NCBI GenBank assembly: GCA_963755155.1
Contig: CAVWIV010000005.1
Span: forward strand, 62,001-126,000
DNA length: 64,000 nt
Origin: PALSA-612 sp963755155
GTDB taxonomy: Bacteria > Actinomycetota > Thermoleophilia > Gaiellales > Gaiellaceae
Direction: 5' to 3'
Each line of letters starts with the position of its first letter. Positions within the stretch are counted from its first letter, which is position 1. The notes under the pieces are model-generated. The model saw only the letters and a list, made by a program, of their open reading frames with translations, was not told where the DNA came from and made no database searches. Below are positions 19,628 to 27,457 of this stretch, piece after piece. Position numbers and translations under genes: made by a program.

Positions 19628-20515
19628 CTAGCGTCTCTCCCAGTCCACGTCGGAGAGCGACGCGAGGGCGAGGACGAGCGATTGCGTGCCCTTCCGCCCG
19701 TGGCCCTGCGCCTGGAGCGCGACGTAGAGCTGCTCGGCGAGAGCGAGCCCGGGTAGTGAGAGGCGTGCGCGCTTCGCTTCCGCGAGAGCGATGCCCATGT
19801 CCTTCACGAAGTGGTCGACCACGAACCCCGGCGCGAAGTCGCCGGCAAGCATCCTCGGGGCGTAGTTCGTGAGCGACCACGAGCCGGCAGCCCCACCCGA
19901 CACCGACTCGAGCACCGTGTCGAGGTCGAGCCCCGCGCGATAGGCGTAGAGCAACGCCTCGCAGACCCCGATCATCCCGGTCGCGATGAGGATCTGGTTG
20001 ACCAGCTTCGTGTGCTGGCCCGCCCCCGGGCCACCCTGGCGGATGATCGACTTCCCCATCGTCTCGAGCACCGGCCGCACCCGCTCGATCGGCTCCTCGT
20101 CTCCGCCGACCATGAACGAGAGGGTCGCGTTGCGGGCGCCGACGTCGCCGCCCGAGACGGGCGCGTCGACGGTGTCGACTCCGCGTGCCTTGGCGTCGTT
20201 GTAGATCTCGACGGCGAGCGCAGGCTCACTCGTCGTCATGTCGACCACGATGGTTCCCTCCTTCGCGCCGCTGAGCACGCCGTTCTCGCCGAGGATCACC
20301 TCGCGGACGTCCGAGGGGTAGCCGACGATCGAAAGCACGACGTCCGAGGCCGCTGCGACCTGGCTCGGGGAGCCGCCCCACTCCGCCCCACGGCCGATGA
20401 GCGGCTCGGCGCGCTCACGCGTCCGCGTGTAGACCGTCACGGCGTAGCCGGCGTCGAGGACATGCCCGCACATCGAGCTGCCCATGACGCCGGTGCCGAT
20501 CCAGCCGATGCGCAA
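19628..20515 (-). CDS. NAD(P)-dependent beta-hydroxyacid dehydrogenase (3-hydroxyisobutyrate dehydrogenase family)
   Basis: 295 residues with the layout of the 3-hydroxyisobutyrate dehydrogenase / tartronate semialdehyde reductase family. The Rossmann motif GWIGTGVMGSSM is right at the N-terminus; DAPVSGGDVGARNATL is the substrate-binding stretch; GAGQHTKLVNQ contains the catalytic Lys; the all-helical C-terminal domain has FVVDHFVKDMGIALAEA. Start is probably TTG 20515 because it places the dinucleotide motif at residue ~7 and directly follows the stop of the preceding small gene; upstream ATG choices would overlap that gene. The exact substrate cannot be told from sequence. Confidence 0.88.
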   Translation of the reverse strand: MRIGWIGTGVMGSSMCGHVLDAGYAVTVYTRTRERAEPLIGRGAEWGGSPSQVAAASDVVLSIVGYPSDVREVILGENGVLSGAKEGTIVVDMTTSEPALAVEIYNDAKARGVDTVDAPVSGGDVGARNATLSFMVGGDEEPIERVRPVLETMGKSIIRQGGPGAGQHTKLVNQILIATGMIGVCEALLYAYRAGLDLDTVLESVSGGAAGSWSLTNYAPRMLAGDFAPGFVVDHFVKDMGIALAEAKRARLSLPGLALAEQLYVALQAQGHGRKGTQSLVLALASLSDVDWERR

Positions 20516-20519
20516 GCGA

Positions 20520-20723
20520 CTAAGTGAGGAGCCGCTCGCGAGCGTCGAGACGTTGCTCGAAGGACCGGCGGAGCTCCTCGCCGGAGACATTCGCCTCGTA
20601 GCGAGGGCGTCGCGGCTCGATTTGCACGATGCGCACGTCGGCGCCGCGCTCCCCGTGGCAGCGTGCGTACGCCTCTGCCTCGTCGAGAGGCCTGAGCCTG
20701 ACTTTCAGGCGTAGCGCTCGCAC
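20520..20723 (-). CDS. Small charged protein, unknown function
   Basis: 67 residues, highly charged, no membrane helix, one Cys. The C-terminal half (VSGEELRRSFEQRLDARERL) is probably helical. GTG 20723 has TAGGAT 8 nt upstream on the minus strand. The stop lies 4 bp before the dehydrogenase TTG, so the two are likely co-transcribed. Not recognised; modest coding evidence from spacing alone. Confidence 0.5.
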   Translation of the reverse strand: MRALRLKVRLRPLDEAEAYARCHGERGADVRIVQIEPRRPRYEANVSGEELRRSFEQRLDARERLLT

Positions 20724-20808
20724 GTCGAGCCATCCTAACGCGGCCTACGCGTGCCGGATAGCTCGGCCGAGGGATCGGCGGACGCCCGCTGCCGACGATG
20801 CCTCAACT

Positions 20809-21309
20809 GTGAACGACGAGAGCTCGCTCCTGCGAATCGAGATCTACGGGCCGTCCCACGTGACGGCGTCGAGCTCGCCACCCCCGCCCGCGGCTCAACA
20901 CGAGCCGGACGCCGCGCCGGCGACGCCCGAACCGGAGCAGACGCCTGCGACACCGGACCCACCCGGCGACGACGTGAGTCGCCGCGAGGCAGACGTGCTC
21001 CGCAGGGAGCGTGCGCTGAACGGCTCCGAGGGCCTCCTCGACGCGGGAGTCGCCGACGTCGAACGTCGTGAGCGAAAGCTCGCCCAGATGGAGGGCACGA
21101 TCCAGGAGAGAATGTGCGAGCTCGATGAGCGTGAGCAGCGCGTCGAGCGGCGCGAGATCGAGCTCGAGGGCGCGTTCACGCTTCGCGAGGATCGAGTCGA
21201 GGCGCGTGAGGCCGAGCTGGCCGAGGTCGACGAGCGCCTCCGCCGCAAGGAAGACGACCTCGCCCGCTACGTTGGGCAGCTCCAGGCCCAGCTCAGCCAG
21301 CCCGCCTGA
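20809..21309 (+). CDS. Coiled-coil protein, unknown function
   Basis: 166 residues from GTG 20809 (start uncertain). The first ~60 residues are Pro/Ala/Thr rich and probably unstructured; residues ~60-160 form an almost unbroken Glu/Arg/Leu-rich coiled coil with repeated RREADVLRRERAL-like units. Similar repeated RRE/ERE patterns occur in actinobacterial scaffold or cytoskeletal proteins, but low-complexity similarity is weak evidence. It precedes the PLP enzyme gene by 32 bp, which has its own -10 box. Confidence 0.55.
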   Translation: MNDESSLLRIEIYGPSHVTASSSPPPPAAQHEPDAAPATPEPEQTPATPDPPGDDVSRREADVLRRERALNGSEGLLDAGVADVERRERKLAQMEGTIQERMCELDEREQRVERREIELEGAFTLREDRVEAREAELAEVDERLRRKEDDLARYVGQLQAQLSQPA

Positions 21310-21329
21310 TCCGAGACCGCGCGGGCGAA

Positions 21330-21335
21330 TACGCT
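21330..21335 (+). promoter_or_regulatory. -10 box TACGCT of the class V aminotransferase
   Basis: 6 nt before GTG 21342. Confidence 0.45.
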
Positions 21336-21341
21336 CGCGTC

Positions 21342-22473
21342 GTGAGGACCGCGGAAGATCTGCGTCGCGACTTCCTGCTCGACCCCGGCATCGCTCATCT
21401 CAACCACGGCTCCTACGGCGCAACGCCGCGAGCGGTGCTCGCCCACCAGCAGCAGCTGCGGGATGCGCTGGAGCGCGATCCGGTCGAGTTCCTCGGACGG
21501 CGACTTCCCGAGCTGCTCGCGGGCGTGCGCGGGCGAGCTGGCGGACTACGTCGGTGTTGCCGAGCCGGCTCGGCTCGTTCTCGTCTCGAACGCGACTACG
21601 GCGCTGAACGCCGTCGCCACGTCGCTTCCGCTCGGCCCGGGTGACGAGGTCGTCGTCACCGATCGGGAGTACGGGGCGATGGGATTGCTGTGGACGGAGG
21701 TGGCGCGCCGGACCGGCGCCCGGCTCGTCGTAGCGCCGCTACCGCTGCCGGTCGCCCATGCCGACGAGTTGCTGGAGGCGATCTGGAGCGCCGTGACGGC
21801 CAACACACGGGTGCTCTTCTTCAGCCACGTCACGTCGGAGACCGCGCTCGTGCTACCCGCGGCGGAGCTCTGTCGCCGAGCAAGCGAGGCCGGAGTCGTC
21901 TCTGTCGTCGACGGCGCGCACGGACCGGGGCAGCTACCGCTAACCCTCGACGCTCTCGGCGCGGATTGCTACGCCGGCAACGGCCACAAGTGGCTGTGCG
22001 CGCCCAAAGGCTCGGGATTCCTCTACGTTCGCGACGAGTTGCAAGCGGAGCTGCGTCCACCCGTCGTCACCTGGGGTCGGGACGACGGCTTTGTGGACCG
22101 GTTCTCGTGGAGCGGCACCGATGACCCGACGGCCGCGCTCTCGGTCGATGCCGCCATCGACTACCAACGAGCGAACGACTGGCCCGCGATCCGGGAGCGC
22201 TGCGGCGAGCTCGCCCGCAGAACGCAGACCGCGATCGTCGAGCGGCTTGGAGGAGACCGCATCGCCGCCGAGGAGCTCCAGGCGCCGCAGATGGTCGCCT
22301 GCGAGCTGCCGGATGGCGACCCGAGCCAGCTTCAGCAGCGCCTCCGAGAACGCCACGGCATCGAGATCCCCGTCCACGCCGTCGACGGCCGGACGCTCAT
22401 GAGGCTCTCCGTCGCTGCCTACACCACCGAGGAGGACTGCGAGCGCCTCCTCGAGGCGCTGAACGGACCGTAG
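21342..22473 (+). CDS. PLP-dependent aminotransferase class V (isopenicillin-N epimerase-like), one frameshift
   Basis: The N-terminal HLNHGSYGATPRAVL is characteristic of the isopenicillin-N epimerase / cysteine desulfurase-like branch of class V. SNATTALNAV binds the cofactor phosphate, VDGAHGPGQLPL has the ring-stacking Asp/His region, and GNGHKWLCAPKGSGFL contains the Schiff-base Lys. The frame shifts once near 21531 in a GGG run; dropping a G joins LLAGVRG to ELADYVG. Repaired length 376. GTG 21342 has leaderless spacing. Substrate unknown; no biosynthetic cluster surrounds it, so a general role as epimerase, lyase or desulfurase is possible. Confidence 0.85.
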
Positions 22474-22477
22474 AAAT

Positions 22478-22515
22478 GCCAAATCCCGCTGATCCGAAGA
22501 TCCGCGGGACTTGGC
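22478..22515 (+). terminator. Stem-loop after the class V aminotransferase
   Basis: Interrupted hairpin starting 5 bp after the stop: arms GCCAA/TTGGC and TCCCGC/GCGGGA with an inner GATC/GATC and a CGAA tetraloop. No T-run follows, so it may act as a weak or factor-assisted terminator or stabilise the 3' end. Confidence 0.55.
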
Positions 22516-22544
22516 GATAGGGAATCTCGCACACCCTCGAGCGG

Positions 22545-22572
22545 TTGTCAAGTCGGATCGTTTAGCTAGCCT
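22545..22572 (+). promoter_or_regulatory. Promoter of the ABC-2 exporter operon
   Basis: TTGTCA, a 16-bp spacer and TAGCCT, followed 8 nt later by the GTG start. This is the clearest -35/-10 pair in the window. A GGAGG lies between the -10 and the start but would be too near the 5' end to act as a normal SD. Confidence 0.55.
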
Positions 22573-22580
22573 CGGAGGTC

Positions 22581-23510
22581 GTGACCGACGCGCCTCCAGT
22601 CGTCGCCCGCAACCTCGAAAAGCGCTTCGGGGAGCTCGTCGCCGTCGACGGAATCGACTTCGAGGTGGCTCGCGGCGAGACGTTCGGTTTTCTCGGGCCG
22701 AACGGCGCCGGCAAGACGTCGACGATGCGCATGATCGGAGCGGTCTCGCCGCGGGGCGGCGGTGACCTCACGATCTTCGACCTCGATCCTGCGAGCGACG
22801 GCCCCAGGATCCGCCAGCGGCTCGGCGTCGTGCCGCAGGAGGACAACCTCGATCTCGAGCTGACGGTGTTCGAGAACCTCATCGTCTACGGCCGGTACTT
22901 CGGCATTCCGTCGCGTGAGGTTCGCGAGCGGGCAACGGAGCTGCTGGAGTTCGTCCAGCTGGCCGACCGGCGCGGCGCACGCGTCGAGCACCTCTCCGGC
23001 GGCATGAAGCGCCGCCTCACGATTGCCCGTGGGCTCATCAACAGCCCAGACCTCATGCTGCTCGACGAGCCGACCACGGGCCTCGACCCGCAGGCCCGCC
23101 ACGCGCTCTGGGACCGTCTTTACCGCCTCAAGGGCCAGGGTGTGACGCTCGTGCTCACGACGCACTACATGGACGAAGCGGAACAGCTCTGCGACCGCCT
23201 CGTGATCATGGACCAGGGCAAGATCGTCGCCGAGGGATCGCCCCGCCAGCTCATCGCCGAGCACGTCGCGCGCGAGGTCGTCGAGCTCCGCTTCGCCGAC
23301 GGCAAGCGCGACGGCATCGAGAGCCGCCTGGAAGGCCTCGGCGCGCGCCTGGAGGTGCTGCCCGACCGCATCCTCGTCGACACCGACGACGGCGAGGGCG
23401 CCGTGCGCGCCGTCCACGAGCGCGGCATCGAGCCCGACAGCATCCTCGTCCGCCGCAGCACGCTCGAGGACGTCTTCCTCACGCTCACGGGCCGGACGCT
23501 TGTCGACTAG
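22581..23510 (+). CDS. ABC-2 type transporter, ATP-binding subunit
   Basis: 309-residue nucleotide-binding subunit of the DrrA/NodI type. Walker A GPNGAGKT, Q-loop VVPQEDNLD, signature LSGGMKRRL, Walker B LMLLDEPTTGLD and the switch His in LTTHYMDEAE are all present. The C-terminal ~80 residues form the extra domain usual in this subfamily. Two ABC-2 permeases follow, overlapping by 11 and 4 nt, giving a complete heteromeric exporter. Such systems move drugs, lipids or polysaccharides; substrate unknown. Confidence 0.93.
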   Translation: MTDAPPVVARNLEKRFGELVAVDGIDFEVARGETFGFLGPNGAGKTSTMRMIGAVSPRGGGDLTIFDLDPASDGPRIRQRLGVVPQEDNLDLELTVFENLIVYGRYFGIPSREVRERATELLEFVQLADRRGARVEHLSGGMKRRLTIARGLINSPDLMLLDEPTTGLDPQARHALWDRLYRLKGQGVTLVLTTHYMDEAEQLCDRLVIMDQGKIVAEGSPRQLIAEHVAREVVELRFADGKRDGIESRLEGLGARLEVLPDRILVDTDDGEGAVRAVHERGIEPDSILVRRSTLEDVFLTLTGRTLVD

Positions 23511-24300
23511 CCCCGCAGCGCTGCCGAATCACGCCGAGCAGTCGGCGGCGGTGTTCTGGTGGTACGCGCGGTCGTACCGGCGCGCCTGGCGGGCAACGAT
23601 CACGACCGGCCTGCTGAACCCGATCTTCTTCCTCGTGTCGATGGGGATCCTGCTCGGGGAGCTCGTCGACGAGGGAGACGCTGACCTCGGCGGCCTCACG
23701 TATCTCGAGTTCGTCGCCCCCGGGCTGATCGCAGCGCTCGCCATGCAGATCGGCACGAACGAGGGGAGCTTTCCCGTGGCCGCCGGCATCCGCTGGGCGA
23801 AGACGTACCACGCCGTGGTGGCCACGCCCGTTCGCGTGCACGAGCTCTTCAGCGGCCTCCTCTCCTGGGCGGCGGCGCGCATCGTCTCCGCGGCGGCGCT
23901 TTTTGCGATCGTCGCGGCCATCGCCGGCGCATTCCTCTCGCCGCTGGCCGTGCTGACGCCGTTCGCGGCCGTCCTCTGCGGGCTCGCTTTCGCCGCGCCG
24001 ATGGCCGCGCTGGCGGGCGGCGTCGAGAATCACCAAGCGCTGACGGCGGTCTTCCGCTTCCTGCTCCTTCCCATCTTCCTCTTCTCGGGCACCTTCTTCC
24101 CGATCGACCGGCTGCCCGACTGGCTCGAGCCGGTCGCCTGGGTGACGCCGCTCTGGCATGGGGTCGAGCTCTGCCGCGATCTCGCGACCGGTGAGATCGA
24201 GGCGCTGCCGACGCTCGGCCACGTCGCGTACCTCGTCGCCGTCACGATCGCCTCCTCGGTGCTCGCCGTCCGCCTGATCTCCCGAAAGCTCCTCTCGTGA
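23500..24300 (+). CDS. ABC-2 type transporter, permease subunit 1
   Basis: 266 residues with six predicted membrane helices and the ABC-2 signature region LLLPIFLFSGTFFPIDRLPDWLEP before the last helices. TTG 23500 gives an 11-nt overlap with the ATPase gene; a GTG about 50 nt later is an alternative start. About as long as permease 2, with shared motifs (SGTFFP against SATFVP, W-V-TPLWHG against VPLTPLYHG), so the pair probably forms a heterodimer. Confidence 0.88.
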   Translation: MSTSPAALPNHAEQSAAVFWWYARSYRRAWRATITTGLLNPIFFLVSMGILLGELVDEGDADLGGLTYLEFVAPGLIAALAMQIGTNEGSFPVAAGIRWAKTYHAVVATPVRVHELFSGLLSWAAARIVSAAALFAIVAAIAGAFLSPLAVLTPFAAVLCGLAFAAPMAALAGGVENHQALTAVFRFLLLPIFLFSGTFFPIDRLPDWLEPVAWVTPLWHGVELCRDLATGEIEALPTLGHVAYLVAVTIASSVLAVRLISRKLLS

Positions 24301-25097
24301 GCACCGTCGCCGCTCAGCCGCGTCACATCCCGCTCTGGGGGCCGCTCGCGGGCCGACTCGTCTACCGCAACGTCGTCGTCGGTCGGCGGAGCTGGCTGCT
24401 GGTCCTGTCGGGCTTCTTCGAGCCCGTGTTCTTCCTGCTCGGCATCGGCCTCGGTGTGGGCGCGCTCGTCGGGGACGTGAGCTACGGCGGCGAGCTCGTC
24501 CCCTACAAGGAATTCGTCGCCCCGGCCATGCTGGCGGCGTCGGCGATGAACGGGGCCGTCTACGAGTCGACGATCAACGTCTTCGCGAAGCTGAAGTGGA
24601 TGAAGACGTACGACGGCGTCCTCGCCACGCCCCTCGGGATCCGCGACGTCGCGCTCGGCGAGCTGATCTACGCGCTCATGCGCGGCGGCATCTACGCGGT
24701 GGGGTTCGTCGTCGTGATGCTCGCGATGGGCTTGATCGCGTCGTGGTGGGCAGTGCTGGCGGTGCCGGCAGCGATTCTCGTGGGGGCGGCGTTCGCGGCC
24801 CTTGGCCTCATCGGCGTCACGTTCATGCGCTCGTGGCCTGATTTCGCGCTGATCGAGCTGGTGACGCTGCCGCTGTTCCTCTTCTCGGCGACGTTCGTGC
24901 CGCTCGGCGACTACCCGGACGCCGCCCAGTGGATCGTGCCCCTGACGCCGCTGTACCACGGTGTCGAGCTGCTGCGGGCGCTCACGCTCGGCACGGTCGG
25001 CTGGGCCGCGCTCGGCCACGTGGCGTATCTCGCGGTGATGACTGTCGTCGGCCTCGCGATCGCCGACCGACGCCTGGAGAAGCTGCTGCTCAAGTAG
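24297..25097 (+). CDS. ABC-2 type transporter, permease subunit 2
   Basis: 266 residues, six predicted membrane helices, NodJ/DrrB-like: VYESTINVFAKLKWMKTYDGVLATPLG in the cytoplasmic loop, then LVTLPLFLFSATFVPLGDYP. Overlaps permease 1 by 4 nt (GTGA). The 3' end overlaps the convergent thioesterase gene by 8 bp. Together with the two upstream genes it completes one export pump. Confidence 0.9.
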   Translation: MSTVAAQPRHIPLWGPLAGRLVYRNVVVGRRSWLLVLSGFFEPVFFLLGIGLGVGALVGDVSYGGELVPYKEFVAPAMLAASAMNGAVYESTINVFAKLKWMKTYDGVLATPLGIRDVALGELIYALMRGGIYAVGFVVVMLAMGLIASWWAVLAVPAAILVGAAFAALGLIGVTFMRSWPDFALIELVTLPLFLFSATFVPLGDYPDAAQWIVPLTPLYHGVELLRALTLGTVGWAALGHVAYLAVMTVVGLAIADRRLEKLLLK

Positions 25098-25791
25098 GCG
25101 TGACGCGGGCGACGCCCTTCACGACAGCGCCCGCCACGAGCGCCACACAGTTGTCGAACGCCAGGAGCTCGATCCCCTCGCCTAGGTCGATCGGCTCGCG
25201 GTAGTCGAGCTCGGCCCGCAGCGGCCCAGCCGTGGGCAGAGCGTGCTCCACAGCCTGCCAGTGCACGGCGTTGTTGACGTGGCCGTGGCGATCGACGTCG
25301 GTGGCCCTCAGTGGCCATTGCGTGCGAGGTGCGTCGGCAGGAGGATCCGGCAGCGAGAGCTTCGTCGACACGTGCCGGTCGCCGGCGGCTTCGCCGTAGG
25401 CGCCGAAGTCGCCGATCCGCGCCGGCCGCTCGCGCGCGTCCAGGTGGATCCACACGCTGTCCACCTCGATACGGCCGCCTGCATCGCCCGTCAGCGACCA
25501 CCGCCGTCCGGCCGCGATCGCGGCAACGCCGCTGCACCAGGTGGTCAGCTCGACGTCGCTGTCGCCGGCGAACGGCTCGTGGACGTCGATACGAATGCTG
25601 CGCACGAACCAGAGATGCTCGGGGATCCCCCACCCCGTCTCGGCGACATCATCGATGGCGATGTCCTGGAGGAAACGCGCAACTGCGTCTAACCGCAGCC
25701 GGCCGCTCGCATCCATGTCGGAAAGACGGATGCGGCGGCGGGCGGAGTACGTCCGGCCCTGTGACGGCCGCGAGATGCCGGTGTCAAGCAC
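25090..25791 (-). CDS. Acyl-ACP thioesterase-like double hotdog protein
   Basis: 233 residues with two hotdog halves. Half one (residues ~5-125) has SARRRIRLSDMDASGRLRLDAVARFLQDIA; half two has RATDVDRHGHVNNAVHWQAVEHAL, where DxxxHVNN carries the Asn and His used by acyl-ACP thioesterases of the FatA type. It would release fatty acids from acyl carrier protein or act on acyl-CoA. Start taken as GTG 25791, which keeps it clear of the adjacent tRNA-Asn; longer reading frames run through the tRNA. Confidence 0.82.
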   Translation of the reverse strand: MLDTGISRPSQGRTYSARRRIRLSDMDASGRLRLDAVARFLQDIAIDDVAETGWGIPEHLWFVRSIRIDVHEPFAGDSDVELTTWCSGVAAIAAGRRWSLTGDAGGRIEVDSVWIHLDARERPARIGDFGAYGEAAGDRHVSTKLSLPDPPADAPRTQWPLRATDVDRHGHVNNAVHWQAVEHALPTAGPLRAELDYREPIDLGEGIELLAFDNCVALVAGAVVKGVARVTPT

Positions 25792-25808
25792 TTCTCGAAC
25801 GCTAAAGG

Positions 25809-25881
25809 CTCCCCGGGTTGGACTCGAACCAACAACCCTCCGGTTAACAGCCGGATGCTCTGCCAATTGAGCTACCGGGGA
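25809..25881 (-). tRNA. tRNA-Asn (anticodon GTT)
   Basis: 73-nt cloverleaf on the minus strand: acceptor TCCCCGG/CCGGGGA, D-arm AGCTCAATTGGCAGAGC, anticodon stem CCGGC/ACCGG region with loop presenting GTT, T-loop GTTCGAGTC. No encoded CCA. Confidence 0.95.
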
Positions 25882-25906
25882 CCGATCGCCAAGCGGCGCA
25901 GCCAGT

Positions 25907-26494
25907 TTAGCCGCCGTGTAACGCCGCCCTGAGGGTTCGCGCTGCCCGCTCCGGGTCGGCGGCGTCGCCGATCGCGCGCACGACTGCGATCCTCGTCGCG
26001 CCGGCCGCGACCACGTCGGCGACGTTCGTCTCGTCGATGCCGCCGATCGCGAACCAGGGTTGCTTGGCATGGGCGGCCGCGTAGCGGACGAGCTCGAGGC
26101 CGACGGCCGGTCGCCCCTCTTTCGTCGGAGTGACGTGAACGGGCCCGACGCCTATGTAGTCGGCGTCGGCCGCGTCGATCTCCGCCGGCGCGTGCGTCGA
26201 CTGGCCGGCGGCGATCCCGAGCCGGCGAGCCGTGGCCACCGGAAGGTCGTCCTGGCCCAGATGCACGTAGTCCGCCTCACACAGCACAGCGAGGTCGGGG
26301 CGGTCGTTGACGACGAGCGGCACGCCGAGCCTGCGTGTGATGTCGCGTGCCTCCTGGAGCCCCGGCAGGAGTTCGCGATCCGCCAGCGCCTTCTCGCGGA
26401 TCTGGACGATGTCGACGCCACCGCGCACGGCCGCCTCGAGGAACTCCGCGAGATCGTCCCGGGCAGGCGCGATCAGATAGAGGCGCTCATCCAC
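25907..26494 (-). CDS. thiE: Thiamine-phosphate synthase
   Basis: Couples the thiazole phosphate and pyrimidine pyrophosphate into thiamine phosphate. 195-residue TIM barrel with VDIVQIREK, VVNDRPDLA (pyrophosphate-binding), VHLGQDDLP, the THAPAEIDAADADYIGVGPVHVT segment with TPTK, and PWFAIGGI, all as in ThiE. Start GTG 26494 overlaps the thiS stop by 8 nt. Last gene of dnaG-thiG-thiS-thiE. Confidence 0.94.
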   Translation of the reverse strand: MDERLYLIAPARDDLAEFLEAAVRGGVDIVQIREKALADRELLPGLQEARDITRRLGVPLVVNDRPDLAVLCEADYVHLGQDDLPVATARRLGIAAGQSTHAPAEIDAADADYIGVGPVHVTPTKEGRPAVGLELVRYAAAHAKQPWFAIGGIDETNVADVVAAGATRIAVVRAIGDAADPERAARTLRAALHGG

Positions 26495-26687
26495 CCGCGA
26501 CCGGGCGGGCGACGACGAGCGAGTCGCCCTCTTCGAGCCTGAGAAGGGCGTACAGATCCCGCTCCACCGGCTCGCCGTTTCGCTCCACGAGCGCGTACGG
26601 GCCGGCAACGCCGAGCTGCTCGAGCAGTGCAGCCACGGTGGCGTCGGCCTCGACATCTACTCCACGGCCGTTGACTATCACTTTCAT
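26487..26687 (-). CDS. thiS: Sulfur carrier protein ThiS
   Basis: 66-residue ubiquitin-like protein ending in GG, the C-terminus that is adenylated and then thiocarboxylated to give sulfur to the thiazole ring. MKVIVNG start and the LRLEEGDSLVVARPVAGG end are typical. ATG 26687 overlaps the thiG stop by 4 nt (ATGA). Neither ThiF nor ThiO is encoded nearby. Confidence 0.95.
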   Translation of the reverse strand: MKVIVNGRGVDVEADATVAALLEQLGVAGPYALVERNGEPVERDLYALLRLEEGDSLVVARPVAGG

Positions 26688-27457
26688 CCGCCGACGAGAT
26701 CGGAGATCGGGCTCGACGGTCTCGCCGTCTCCGACTCCTCGATCAGCCCGGCGAGGCGCGCCGTGCGCCCAGCCTCGACTGCGAGCTTGAACGCCTGAGC
26801 CATCGCCACCGGGTCGTCGGCCAGCGCGATGGCGGTGTTGACGAGCACGCCGTCGGCGCCGAGCTCCATGCTCTCGGCAGCCTGCGACGGCGCGCCGATG
26901 CCCGCGTCGACGATCACCGGAACCTCTGCCTGCTCGATCATGATCTCGATCGTGTGGCGCAGCTTCAGGCCGCGCCCCGAGCCGATCGGTGATGCGAGCG
27001 GCATCACCGTCGCGCAGCCGGCCTCCTCGAGCTTCTTCTGGAGCACGGGGTCCGGCTGCACGTACGGGAGCACCGTGAAGCCATCGGCCACGAGCGTTCG
27101 CGCCGCCTCGAGCGTCTGTTCGCCGTCCGGGAGGAGGTAACGGGGGTCGGGGATCACCTCGAGCTTGATCCAGTCCGGGAGGCCGCCGGCGCGCGCGAGC
27201 CGGGCGACGCGAATCGCCTCCTCGGCAGTCGCGCAACCGGCGGTGTTGGGCAGGAGGAGGACGCCTTCGGGCAGCCAGTCCGTGATGGCCTCGGCGTCGC
27301 GGTCGAGGTCGATCCGGCGAACAGCGACGGTCACCAGCTCGCACCCCGACGCGACGGCGGCATCGCGCATCACTTCGAAGGACGGGTACTTGCCGGTGCC
27401 GGTGATCAGCCGCGAGCGGAACTCGCGACCGGCGATGACGAGTGGGTCTGCGTCCAC
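26684..27457 (-). CDS. thiG: Thiazole synthase ThiG
   Basis: Builds the thiamine thiazole from 1-deoxyxylulose 5-phosphate, dehydroglycine and ThiS thiocarboxylate. 257 residues with LITGTGKYPS, VAVRR, LPNTAGC, DWIKLEVIPD (the Schiff-base Lys), VPVIVDAGIG and DGVLVNTAIA. The GTG at 27457 abuts the dnaG stop with no gap, so translation is likely coupled. Frame intact. Confidence 0.96.
   Translation of the reverse strand: MDADPLVIAGREFRSRLITGTGKYPSFEVMRDAAVASGCELVTVAVRRIDLDRDAEAITDWLPEGVLLLPNTAGCATAEEAIRVARLARAGGLPDWIKLEVIPDPRYLLPDGEQTLEAARTLVADGFTVLPYVQPDPVLQKKLEEAGCATVMPLASPIGSGRGLKLRHTIEIMIEQAEVPVIVDAGIGAPSQAAESMELGADGVLVNTAIALADDPVAMAQAFKLAVEAGRTARLAGLIEESETARPSSPISDLVGG

Noticed and set aside
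25760..25791. TTGACA near the thioesterase start as a -35 box
   Set aside because: No acceptable -10 at 16-18 bp. It lies within the coding start.
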